64,000 nt of DNA from Symbiodinium natans (taxonomy: Eukaryota > Sar > Dinophyceae > Suessiales > Symbiodiniaceae), in NCBI GenBank assembly GCA_905221605.1, contig CAJNDS010002262.1:422501-486500 (forward strand), read 5' to 3'. Position numbers and translations under genes: made by a program. Shown one piece after another: positions 11,553 through 21,133 of the stretch. Below the pieces are notes generated by a model. The model was not told where the DNA came from. It was given only the letters and a program-made list of their open reading frames with translations, and did no database searches. How positions within the stretch are numbered: the first letter of the stretch is position 1; each line of letters begins with the position of its first letter.

Positions 11553-13195
11553 TATTGCTGTCCTGGCCGTTGTTCTGACATGTCAGCGCGTCCGTGGATC
11601 GTCTTGTCCCAACAGGCGGGGATTCTTCTACCAAATTGGGGAGCTCGGCTGTTCCGGCTTATGAGAGACAGTGTGGCTTAGCGATAGCTTGCAGGACGGC
11701 ATGAAGGGTTTAGTGTTAAGGGCTTGGGGGTGCCTATAGGTTGACCTACAGGACAGTAGCAGCTCACATACAGAGTGCAGATATGCGCAGATGAAAAGAA
11801 AGAACGCCGTGGCCTCGAGCGAGACTGCTGGGTCGAAGCCCTGTGGAGTCTGGAACTTGAAACCTTGGAGGTTCAAGAGTTTGGGTGAGGATGTTTATAC
11901 GGGGTGAGAAAGAGTCTTGGGGAAGTTGCATAAACACAGATCATACTGCACTCCACGCTGCAACATACTGCAACTTTAGTATGTAGCTGCATGCGACCCG
12001 GCGCACAAAGAAAGAGGGTAAGGTTCCACGGTGCATGCAAGCCGGCGTGCGACAATGCCCGCTTCAAACGGCGTGCAGCTTCGAAGGCTTAGAACAGTGC
12101 ACTGTAGCGGGTTCTTCAACTCCTGGCCCCCCAAGACGAAGAATCCCATCTTGCTGTGGCGCAGACCGTGCAGTTTGAATGGCTACTCCTCTCAGTCTCC
12201 CAACGTGGAAGTTCGGACACCTGGGAGCGAGTCTTCACCGTCTGGTAGACTTCACCATCTGCACTGCTGGGCACTGTTCGCCGTTATCACTCCGTTTACC
12301 TTAGAAAAAGTCCAGACAGGTGCAGCAAGGCCATCTGTGACAGCATCCCTGAAAGCCTGCTCAAGCTGAGCCCGCGGCAGTTCGTTAGTCTGCGCAAAGA
12401 CGGGCTGCGCCGACCACAGCCGACAAAACCCTCTGGCGGAGTAATGGTGGAAACGGGCTCCCGGAGGAGTGCAAAAGGCCATCGTTACCATTAGCGACTT
12501 CCGGTCCACCACATCCACCGAAGGGGCCAGTCGGCCCGGCCCTGTGCGACTCTTGAAAAGAGGCTCGTCCTAAATGAATCACAAACAGGACGCTCCCTCG
12601 CTACTCCCGGCTTTGCCCTCTTATGTCTTTCGTATGTGATGCTGCTCTCCATGTGTCCGACCGCGAGGAGCTCGCGAGAGCCAGAGTCACATCATGAGCC
12701 ATGAGCAATGGAGCAAAGTAAAGATATGCGGCTATGTCGCTTGTTCGGAAGGGATGTGTTCACCCCCTCAGAGCAGAGCTGCAAGCGCCCGCAGAAGAAG
12801 CTATGATTTATGACCTACGGTGAACTCGCTCAGTACTTCACCTGCAGCCTCCCACGAGGCCTCTGCGAGACGTCTCTCAGCTCTTTCCGTTGCTCCTAGG
12901 ACACTTTGCTCTTAGGACTCTGAAACATTCTTGGCGTGTTGATAGTCGGATAGGAACAAAAAGGAAGCCTTGCAAAGAAGGCATCCTCGGGAACGAGAGA
13001 CGAAGCCGCCTTGCAAAGAAGGCTGCCTCGTCTCAGAGCAGCCTCTTGGGCCAAGCTCAAACGATTCGTTGATGGCGGGGCTCCGTTGCTGGATACCGTT
13101 TGGGAACTTGTAGCATCCGAGAGCCGAATTTCCGTCGGAACTCAATGCAGGCCGACACTGTGGCGTCACTGTGGCTCGCTCCGCGGACTTAAGAG

Positions 13196-13262
13196 TATGA
13201 CTCAGTCTGACTCAGTATGACGCAGTATGACTCAGCATGACTCAGTCTGACTCAGTCTGACA
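13196..13262 (+). repeat. Decamer tandem repeat TATGACTCAG
   Basis: Six to seven copies of a 10-bp unit, TATGACTCAG or TCTGACTCAG, in an exact 10-bp register with a few substitutions. Confidence 0.9.
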
Positions 13263-13723
13263 CCTGCATTTTGTACCTCGCCACGTCTTGTGGCAGGGCC
13301 AGGTTGGCAGAGGCTTCTCTCAGCGGGGACGGGTCGCTCCTCCTCAGGTAGAAACATTAGGCTGCCGATGGATTGGAAAAGACAAGGACTCAAGAGATAA
13401 CTTAAAGGCGAATGGACATAAGCAGGGTTAAAGAGTGCAGGGAAGGAATGCTGGCACAAACTTGTAGCAGCGACGTAACAATTCACGCACGCCCCTCCCA
13501 GCTTGAAGGGCATTGGAACTCGTTGAAATTGACAGCAAGTCCAAACTTGCCATGCCGCACCATCCCAGGTCAATGTAGGACTTCAGCTGACTATTGTGAC
13601 TATTGATTGGTACTGTGGATGGAATCCCGCTGCGCAATGCAAGGCGCTGAAAGGCCTCGAGAGGAGCTCTGGCGAGCATGGGGGACTGCCTTCTATGGCA
13701 ATGTCATTTCAATCCTTGGCTAC

Positions 13724-13785
13724 ATTCTACCAATATTCTACCAATATTCTGCCATATTCTACCAATATTCCACCATATTCTACGT
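13724..13785 (+). repeat. Short tandem repeat CCAATATTCTA
   Basis: Five imperfect copies of 10-14 bp units around CCAATATTCTA. Confidence 0.85.
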
Positions 13786-14911
13786 GCCATGACTCGGCTG
13801 TCGCCGACGGTCCCCCAGCGTTTCACCATATCCATCCGAGCCCTGGGAGCGTTGAGCTCGGCAGGGCGCAGGGGCTCATCGACCCCGAATCCAACAGCTC
13901 CAGAAGCCTTCGCTTCTGCGGCGGGCGCTTCGATTCTTCGGCAAATTTTCGGGGTGCCAAGCAGGTACATGAAACCGTGTAGAGTCGACAGTGCTTGATT
14001 TCGAGGGCAGAAGCATCTGCGCCGCAGGTCTGGCTTGAAGCTTGGAGACTACGTTCTGTTCTGTCCACGGTCAAGGAGCTGTTCCCTAATCCAACTCGAA
14101 GGTGCATGCTAGCATATGCTAGAAAAATGCTAGGAATACATGCAGATCCACCAGCTCTTTGTCCAGCGCTTGGCTTCGCTGTCGACAAAACTGGGCATGG
14201 TCGCTTGCTGAACGGCCTTTCTGTTCAAAGGCAAGCTTTAGGCCCCCAAACTCTCGAAGGGCAACTAAACTAGATGTGACAAGCTCACAAACAACACGGC
14301 ACATGAGTCAAATATGCGACACAACTCTGGTTCACCACAAGGCACTGGGGCAGTGCCTCTGTCAATGGGGTCCAAACCCAGAACGTCAGGGAACAGCCTG
14401 CTACGCAGGTTGCGAAACCATCAAGCCTGAGCAGAAGCTCGGAGTTGTGGCTTCGGTTAGGTCTAATGACTGAAACCCATCCAGCATCTTTGCATTTGAG
14501 GTGCCCCTGCATCCATCCTCCTACTCTTTCCCCTGGCACAATTTAGGTTTCACTGCCCAGTGCGTGCCCACCTCTCGGCCAAAAAGTAGCAGCATCCTAG
14601 GCAAGGCATCACCAGACCACTAGCTGGAAAATCTCAGCTCTCTGCACTGCCCTTGCAACACTGACTGCCCTTACTGCACATGCTGACACCCGAACAGATT
14701 CTGTACAGATGCACCTGGTTTTCAGCTGTGCGGCCGGATCGATCTGGAAGCTCGAAGATGCAGCAGTTGAGGCGTTCGATTTCGGCGTATCTTGACGCCT
14801 GGGTTCGGACGGAAGAGAGCTCTCTGCACCGCAAGGAATCGAACTCTCAGCAGCCTCGGCTTAAAGCCTGTGACACTAAACAGCCCTAAGCCCTACACGA
14901 CAGAGAACCCC

Positions 14912-15303
14912 GCGCGCACGCACACGCGCACGCACACGCACACGCACACGCGCACATGCGCACATGCGCACATGCGCACACACGCACTCACGCCCCAGGC
15001 GCACACCCGCACACACGCACGCGCGCAAACGCGCACACGCGCACACACGCTCACACGCTCACACGCGCACACGCGCGCACACGCGCGCACACGCACACAT
15101 GCACACACGAGCACATGCACACAGACACACAGACACACAGCAGACACACAGACACACAGACACACAGACACACAGACACACAGACACGCAGACACGCAGA
15201 CACGCAGACACGCAGACACGCAGACACGCAGACACGCAGACACGCAGACACGCAGACACGCAGACACGCAGACACGCAGACACTCAGACACGCAGACACG
15301 CAG

Positions 15304-15335
<32 letters not shown>

Positions 15336-15837
15336 ACACCGAGACACGGAGACACGAAGACACGGAGACACGGAGACACGGAGACACGGAGACACGGAGA
15401 CACGGAGACACCGAGACACAGAGACACAGAGACACAGAGACACAGAGACACAGAGACACAGAGACACAGAGACACAGAGACACAGAGACACAGAGACACA
15501 GAGACACAGAGACACAGAGACACGAGACACACAGAGACACAGAGACACAGAGACACAGAGACACAGAGACACAGAGACACAGAGACACAGAGACACAGAG
15601 ACACAGAGACACAGAGACACAGAGACACAGAGACACAGAGACACAGAGACACAGAGACACAGAGACACACAGAGACACAGAGACACAGAGACACAGAGAC
15701 ACAGAGACACAGAGACACAGAGACACAGAGACACAGAGACACAGAGACACAGAGACACAGAGACACAGAGACACAGAGACACAGAGACACAGAGACACAG
15801 AGACACGGAGACAGAGAGACACAGAGAGAGAGAGAGA

Positions 15838-15874
<37 letters not shown>

Positions 15875-15892
15875 ACACACACACACACACAT
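14912..15892. repeat. Large compound CA/GA-rich micro/minisatellite
   Basis: Successive sub-blocks: CACACGCG-type (14912-15119), ACAGAC and ACGCAGAC 8-mers (15120-15306), a CA run (15307-15330), GGAGACAC 8-mers (15340-15420), a long homogeneous AGACACAG 8-mer array (15420-15805), then GA and CA runs. The long overlapping frames on both strands (up to 432 codons of Arg/Asp/Thr/Glu/Gln/His or Cys/Val/Ser/Leu) are translations of this array in all phases and are not genes. Confidence 0.97.
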
Positions 15893-16649
15893 GGGCCCTG
15901 GCAAAAAGTCGCGCGGCTTGCGCACATCGGACAAGTCACAACTTTGAGGTGCCATGTCCTTTCGGTGAATTCAGCACTCGTGGCATTCGCCTTGAGGGTA
16001 CAGACGGTTTGGGGTTCAAATGGGTTTATGGAGCGTGGGGAATTTCAGAATGGTTCAGATGGCATCATCTATGTCAGCGATCTCTTCTGATTCTTCTACC
16101 CAGCGAAGAGGCAACTTGCGGAGTGGGCGATCTCTTCTTCTTCTTCTCTCTCTCGCATGTGCGGGAGCGAGGTAGTTGGGAGCAAGTCAGGTGAAGCCTG
16201 TGCGGCTGTTCGGCATTGCAACTTTCGGTCCTTCGCCGTTGTCGTACGCGCAGCCTCAGTGCTCGTGAGCAATCAAGGAAGTCCCCGTGCCATCGCGGTA
16301 GCATGTGACATCCGTGCGACTACAGATCCCACAATTCTCATGCTTCAAACGTCAAAGTCAGCTCACTTTGCCAAGAGACAGGGTCTTTTGCAATCGCTGA
16401 AAGCTCTTGAGGTCCAGGCAGTAGTTTGCTGACGCTCAAACTTTTGAACCAAGATCGCCGCCCCCTCCACCTGCGTAGCAGGAGTACATTTCAAGATCAG
16501 CAACTGCAAATAATCAAATTACTCAATTTGTTTCCGAGTTGGGAATCATGAACTGTCTAATCCCGACAGCTGCAAAGCACGACATAGTGGGAAGGGGGGA
16601 AGGGGTTCATGTAAATTTGGGCCAACTTCCCTTAGCATCCCTCAATGTG
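15893..16649. other. No gene recognised
   Basis: Unique DNA after the minisatellite. A short TTC/TC run lies at 16126-16153. No exon could be supported. Confidence 0.4.
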
Positions 16650-16753
16650 CCCTAAACCCCTCACTCGCGATCCTAACCCCTAAACGCTAAATCCTAAACC
16701 CTAAACCCTAAACCCTAAACCTTAAACCCTAAACCCTAAACCCTAAACCCCCC
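16650..16753 (-). repeat. CCCTAAA telomere-like tract
   Basis: About 13 heptamers. On the minus strand it follows a candidate short exon (after GATGCCCAG at about 16800) and would form the 5' part of the next intron. Confidence 0.95.
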
Positions 16754-17058
16754 ACACTGGGCCAAGCTTCCATCGGCCTCTTGCTCTGTACCGAGCGACA
16801 AAGCCTGGGCATCTTTGACACTTTTTTAGGAGCTATCTTCGGGTGTAGGGTTTAGTATGTTCAGCCGATTCGGGACTCTGATGTTTGCTCTTGCTTTGGG
16901 CAGGGTTTAACGTTAGGGGGATGGGGTTGCTTCAGACTTGCTAAGCTATCATCGTACAGAACTCCGTATGCAGACAAACCATAGCCTCGTGGAAGCACAC
17001 ACCGGGCACACCGGGGCGCGCATGCGCAATTGAGGATACCAGTAACTGAGCAAGGGGC

Positions 17059-17856
17059 CTGTCGTACGGCCTGCGTGGAAGCCATCTGCACAAAGCCCAA
17101 GCTACTCGGCCGCTGGCGCACCTGCACAATGTGCACAGGCCAAGGCAAAGGTGGCGGATTGGGCGCCTTTTGAGCTTTCATGTGAACCGAGCCAACCCGA
17201 AACCCTAAACTTTAGAGTGCTCCATACTCTCACGTTCCGACGACCAGCATGACCAGCGAACCTTGCCCTCTTCATCCTTGACATCACGGCACGTGGAGTG
17301 CCTTTGAAACACGTAGATGCTTCAGAGCACTTCGGTGCCAATAAGTGCAAGTGACTGCGAGTGCTGGTCCCAGGTTTGTTACAACTTGCCCCTCCCACAT
17401 TTGCGCTGGGGAACGGGATCGCGGAACACTTCCCAAACGAGGGCTGGACGCAATGAGAACGCGGACCACGTGGCCAAACCTACCGGCAAGAAAAGTAGTT
17501 CATCCACGATGCAACTTCTGAAGCTGGAAGGCAGGCCACATCGTGGGGATGCGGGGGCTGCCAACCATGTCAACTGCCAGAAATCTCACCGAGACTCCAA
17601 AGCTTTGGCCCCTTGCCCGGCCCTCAACCTCAAACAATGGCTGAGGATGCAGCTCGCCAAAGTGCTGCTTGAGCTTGCGAGAGGCCTGTGAATGTGGCCG
17701 TCGCCGGCATCATCAAGCTTGGGACAGTCTATGAGTCTGTGTTGATGAGCCAGGTGGTACGGATCACCATGTGATGCAGTGCCCTTCAGCATCATGGTCG
17801 GCGGCCTTGAAACCAAGCTTGTTGATCCGGCGCACGATGATGAGCTTGTCAGGATC
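17059..17856 (-). CDS. RRM-like RNA-binding protein of a dinoflagellate-typical family, multi-exon, partial
   Basis: Four exons can be read. Exon 17806-17856 follows CACATAG and encodes DPDKLIIVRRINKLGFK. It ends at AAG before GCCGCC, a GC donor. Exon starting at 17685 follows ATTCACAG and encodes ASRKLKQHFGEL; its 3' end is not fixed. Exon near 17473 follows CCGGTAG and encodes FGHVVRVLIASSPR. Exon 17059-17121 follows TTGTGCAG and encodes VRQRPSSLGFVQMASTQAV, again ending before GC. In order these give the pattern VIVRRINKLGFKA...LKQHF...VVRVLVA...RRRPSSLGFV(H/Q)M that I know from many dinoflagellate proteins. It fits an RRM fold: strand 1, helix 1, strand 2, and an RNP1-like strand 3. Role inferred: RNA binding. 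N- and C-terminal exons are not identified. Confidence 0.75.
17196..17213 (-). repeat. Short CCCTAAA run inside an RRM-gene intron
   Basis: Two to three heptamers (CCCTAAACTTTAG) between two exons of the RRM-like gene. A similar short run lies upstream at about 17947-17960. Confidence 0.7.
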
Positions 17857-18117
17857 CTATGTGTGAGGCGTAGCACCAAGGCTCCATAAAGAGAATGCGG
17901 CAAGCCAACACTCAAATCCTCAAACCGCCCGAACACCTGAAGCTCTGAACCCTAAACCCCCTCCTCTTTGGACAGCAGCTGCAGACTCGTAGAAAGCGTT
18001 TGTACGGAGCTGGCCTTGCGGTAACCAAGCATCCCAGGGCCTGTACAATCCTACACACCTACACCTTACGCATGTCCAGAGCCAAGAGACCTCAACACCT
18101 CCGCTAATACCCTGCTT

Positions 18118-18196
18118 CATAAGGGGGTTTCCGAAATGAGGGGTACCTTACTGGGGTCGACTTTAGGGGTGCCCTATTTTCGTACACCCCCATAAG
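18118..18196. mobile_element. Complete short inverted-repeat element, family B, with 6-bp direct repeat
   Basis: The left end GGGGTTTCCGAAATGAGGGG is an imperfect reverse complement of the right end, which terminates CCTATTTTCGTACACCCC. The core (18124-18190) is only about 67 bp. It is flanked by perfect direct repeats CATAAG at 18118-18123 and 18191-18196, consistent with a target-site duplication. No ORF. The size and ends match MITE or introner elements. Confidence 0.7.
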
Positions 18197-18250
18197 CCCT
18201 ACAGGGACATAGAAAGTTCGAGACAGAAGTGAGGCGAAGTGCCTGCACGG

Positions 18251-18475
18251 CTAGGCAGCAATGGATCCTACTGTAGCAGGAAGCTTCACAAACACCTCCT
18301 CTGACCCTGTGAGAAGTTCTGACTCTGTGCAAGAATCTACGACTTTCAACCTTTCAACCTCCGAAAGACTAAGATGTGCTTCCTCAGACATTGGCCTGAC
18401 GGGGTGGAACTTTCCAACTCTTGTCGTTCTTGTATCCCAAGCTGTCCTCCTGACACAGGAGTTCAGGCGCTTCAC
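18251..18475 (-). CDS. C-terminal exon of an unrecognised protein
   Basis: A minus frame with convincing composition, including SEEAHLSLSEVERLKVVD and ending VFVKLPATVGSIAA before a stop at 18251. It is probably the last exon of the gene whose other candidate exons lie at 19.2-19.9 kb. No family recognised. Confidence 0.45.
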   Translation of the reverse strand: MKRLNSCVRRTAWDTRTTRVGKFHPVRPMSEEAHLSLSEVERLKVVDSCTESELLTGSEEVFVKLPATVGSIAA

Positions 18476-18508
18476 TCCATCCCAGCAATCAGCAAGGCAT
18501 ATCCCATT

Positions 18509-18567
18509 TTAGGGTTTAGGGTTTAGGGTTTAGGGTTTAGGGTTTAGGGTTTAGGGTTTAGGGTTTC
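18509..18567 (+). repeat. TTTAGGG telomere-like tract
   Basis: Eight near-perfect heptamers immediately upstream (in gene direction) of the exon at 18251-18475. On the minus strand it is therefore a CCCTAAA run close to an intron 3' end. Confidence 0.95.
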
Positions 18568-18673
18568 AGAGGTCCCAAGAGTCATGATGAGCTGTGACAA
18601 TCGGTCTGAGGAGAAGGCCAAAGCGGCCGCAAGCCTCGACTGCCTCAGTGGCACAACTTAACTTAGTTGTCCA

Positions 18674-18747
18674 GTAACCTGGGGGAACTAAAGGTTGACC
18701 TTTAGGATTATAAGGGGATTATATTACACCAAAAGGTTAAAGGTTAC
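18674..18747. mobile_element. Possible short inverted-repeat element
   Basis: GTAACCT at the left and AGGTTAC at the right bound a 74-bp segment with further imperfect complementarity (AAAGGTTGACC against GGTTAAAGGTT). Ends are short, so this is tentative. Confidence 0.3.
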
Positions 18748-18825
18748 CGACTCTACTACTAGGCCAACCAGCAAAATTGCTGTAGGGCTCAGGGTTTAGG
18801 GTTTTGCTCTCTCAATCGTGGGATG

Positions 18826-18970
18826 CTACCTCCCTCTATACTGACCCCCTACGTTCCCTATAATTTACTACCCCCCTACGTTGCCCCCATAATTACGGCT
18901 GTTTAGGGAAAATTAAGCCTAATTAAGCTATTCAAAGGGGGAACCCGGGGGCGTAGTATAGAGGGGGTAG
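18826..18970. mobile_element. MITE-like element with about 32-bp terminal inverted repeats
   Basis: The left end begins CTACCTCCCTCTATACTGAC. The right end, reverse complemented, begins CTACCCCCTCTATACTACGC. Similarity continues to GTTCCC on both arms. The element is 145 bp, AT-rich in the middle and has no ORF. No clear target-site duplication was seen. Confidence 0.75.
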
Positions 18971-19237
18971 TAGAATGAAAGGTCCCTTTTGGGGCTCCTC
19001 TTGTAACACGGAGCCTTGCATTGCCCAAAAAGAGCCCATCAATTCACAGATTCCCGCCCTTGGGCCACTCGGATTCACGAGAAACCCCTCTGACACAAGC
19101 AAGTACGAAGGGGATGAGGTGCTGGGATATGCATATCCACTCATCTCAACTCTCTAAAAACCAAGCGCCCGGAAAGCCAACATCTCAGCTCAGGCCAGAA
19201 CTCTGCAGTCAAAGGAGCGGCGGGCAGCTGAGTTTCT

Positions 19238-19525
19238 TCAACCTGTGGCCTCTTCTGAAGCTGGCTTTGGGATGAAGGGCCTACAGATGCCACACAGTCC
19301 TACAGCGCTCAGGCCCTCAAGCAAGCCCGGCAAGTGTGCTGGAAACCCTCTGCAAGTAGCGTCTAGCACGAAAGAGCCGAGGCATGCCATCTTCAGCCTC
19401 AACTCGGTCTGTACAGCCACGGCTTGCTTGAGCACTTGGATCTCGCTGGCCAGCGCCTCAGATGCAGTGCTCACAGGGTTTTGTTTCTTTGTTGCTTGCT
19501 CCGCCAAGCACCTTGATTCAAGCAC
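19238..19525 (-). CDS. Possible coiled-coil exon, unrecognised
   Basis: A minus frame of about 95 codons, the first part helical and charged (SEALASEIQVLKQAVAVQTE). It sits between exon candidates 19844-19942 and 18251-18475 on the same strand and may belong to one gene. The end of the exon is unclear. Confidence 0.4.
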   Translation of the reverse strand: MLESRCLAEQATKKQNPVSTASEALASEIQVLKQAVAVQTELRLKMACLGSFVLDATCRGFPAHLPGLLEGLSAVGLCGICRPFIPKPASEEATG

Positions 19526-19807
19526 CCTGGCTTTTAAGATCGGTGTATGATTGCAGCCTCGCCTGTTGATCTTATGATGTCAGGCTCCAACATGCTAGTG
19601 GCCGACTTCTGAGACGTCCCAAGTTTGCCTACTGCAAACTCCAAGCATACCCGGCATGTTTCTGGGAGCTCAGGGGCACACCCGGATCCATTCCTGCTGC
19701 GCTTGACAAGCCCTGAGCAAGAGGCATGTCTCTGAGACTCTTCGTGCAAAAACCCTGTTGTTACTGCGCTGATCACAGATGTCGAGGTAGGGAAACTCTC
19801 TGGCAAC

Positions 19808-19846
19808 CCTATACACTAAACCCTAAACCCTAAACCCTAAACCCTT
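19808..19846 (-). repeat. CCCTAAA tract at the 5' end of a minus-strand intron
   Basis: Four to five heptamers. On the minus strand the exon at 19844-19942 ends GTAGTTAAG and runs directly into GGTTTAGGG. Confidence 0.9.
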
Positions 19847-19942
19847 AACTACGGATCTTGAGAGGTTGACGCCGAAAGAGCTCCGGCTGTCCCCTATGTC
19901 CAGGCTCCCGGGCGCTTGTTGCCCAATCGTCTCCGCCAAGGA
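19844..19942 (-). CDS. Internal exon of unrecognised gene, bounded on both sides by telomere-like repeats
   Basis: A 99-nt exon in phase 0, entered after TTGCCAG and left after AAG. It reads SLAETIGQQAPGSL and then a Ser/Arg-rich stretch ending SRSVVK. Upstream, the intron ends with a long CCCTAAA run 26 bases before the AG. Downstream, the next intron begins directly with GGTTTAGGG. The protein is unknown. This is the clearest case of an exon sandwiched between the two repeat types. Confidence 0.55.
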
Positions 19943-19969
19943 CTGGCAACGCGCAACACAACCAACAAG

Positions 19970-20135
19970 GGTTTAGGGTTTAGGGTTTAGGGTTTAGGGT
20001 TTAGGGTTTAGGGTTTAGGGTTTAGGGTTTAGGGTTTAGGGTTTAGGGTTTAGGGTTTCGGGTTTAGGGTTTAGGGTTTAGGGTTTAGGGTTTAGGGTTT
20101 AGGGTTTAGGGTTTAGGGTTTAGGGTTTAGGGTTT
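19970..20135 (+). repeat. Long TTTAGGG telomere-like tract
   Basis: About 23-24 nearly perfect heptamers with a single TTTCGGG variant. It is one of the three longest tracts in the window and is interstitial, with unique DNA on both sides. Confidence 0.98.
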
Positions 20136-20549
20136 CTGTACTGAAACAGCACGACTGCCAGGGAAATGCATTCGAACTTGTTCGCGCAGCACAGTTGTTG
20201 AAGTCGAACAAACTCTGACAAGCCCGCGGGCCTTCAAGACAGATGTGGTGAGCGCGCCCGAAGTGTTCGAAACAGTGGGCGTACCCCTGCCAGCACTCCG
20301 CCAGATGCGTGGGAAGGATGAGAGCTGCACACATTTGCAAAGTTCTGCGATCGACGCTTCTTGTTGCCTTTCATGCAAGGTAGCCAAAGTTGAAACCCAC
20401 AATTCCCGAACTCTGACAAGTCTTTCACCCACGAACATGTCGGGGCGACGGCAAAGTGAGTCCAGGAGCTCCGACTGAGGCAAGAAGTGAACAAGTCTCT
20501 GTGTAGCTGCATTGCGCCATAGGAAGTCGGGTGAACTTCTTTCGCTCTT

Positions 20550-21043
20550 TCAACCACCAAATGCAAGCTGTGAAAAGTGGGAGAACATGCTTTCCCATGC
20601 TTCCCAATGGGCACTTTGTTGTGAAGGTGCCCCCTGCGAAAAGCCCGGAGTCTGGGAGGTCCTTGAGCTATCCTCTACGTAGCCACTCCATCTTTTGTTT
20701 ACAAGTTTGGGATTGGGATGCTGATGTGTCAAGCGACCTCGCAGTGAACGCCTCACAAAAATCAGAAAGCAGCGGCAACCTCTACTCCAGCATGCAGAAC
20801 ACCCCACCCACGTTGTGCTCCTGGCTCTTCTAGACTACGGCCCGTTCTTGTAGGAGTTGATACCAGAACCCTTTGTAAAAAGAACTGCTCAAACAACCCC
20901 CCCACATCATCCGAGGCAAGCTCCTGTCGGAAAATCCAAAGGGATGGCCTGGCGCTTGGTGGCCGGCAGGCTGCATACAGTCCCTGCCCTACTTGAAGGT
21001 TCATGGTACTTATGAACCAATTAGAACTGTACTTGTAACCCAC
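20550..21043 (-). CDS. Possible exons, unrecognised
   Basis: Two minus frames (20550-20807 and 20762-21043) overlap in different phases. The segment with VGQGLYAACRPPSARP and SLWIFRQELASDDVGGLFEQ looks protein-like. No family or splice pattern can be assigned. Confidence 0.3.
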
Positions 21044-21133
21044 TTATAAGCCCCTTAGGTGCCCCAGTATAGCAAGCCCTGAATCCTAAAGTCCATACAG
21101 TCCTAAACCCACAGCCATGGGCACAGAATCCAA

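Larger units (their letters stand above)
11560..14900. other. No gene firmly recognised; a few possible minus exons
   Basis: Minus frames at 12252-12518 (contains LEQAFRDAVTDGLAAPVWTF) and 13704-13970 (contains GAVGFGVDEPLRPAEL) have protein-like composition but no known family and no clear splice sites. Two small tandem arrays lie at 13196-13262 and 13724-13785. Confidence 0.35.

Noticed and set aside
13196-13262. CRISPR array
   Set aside because: Short head-to-tail units without unique spacers, in a eukaryotic context with no cas-like genes.
14792-16194. Open frames of 279-432 codons on both strands (Arg-Asp-Thr-Glu-rich and Cys-Val-Ser-Leu-rich)
   Set aside because: They are translations of the CA/GA minisatellite in several phases; an 8-bp unit without stops gives open frames in all phases.
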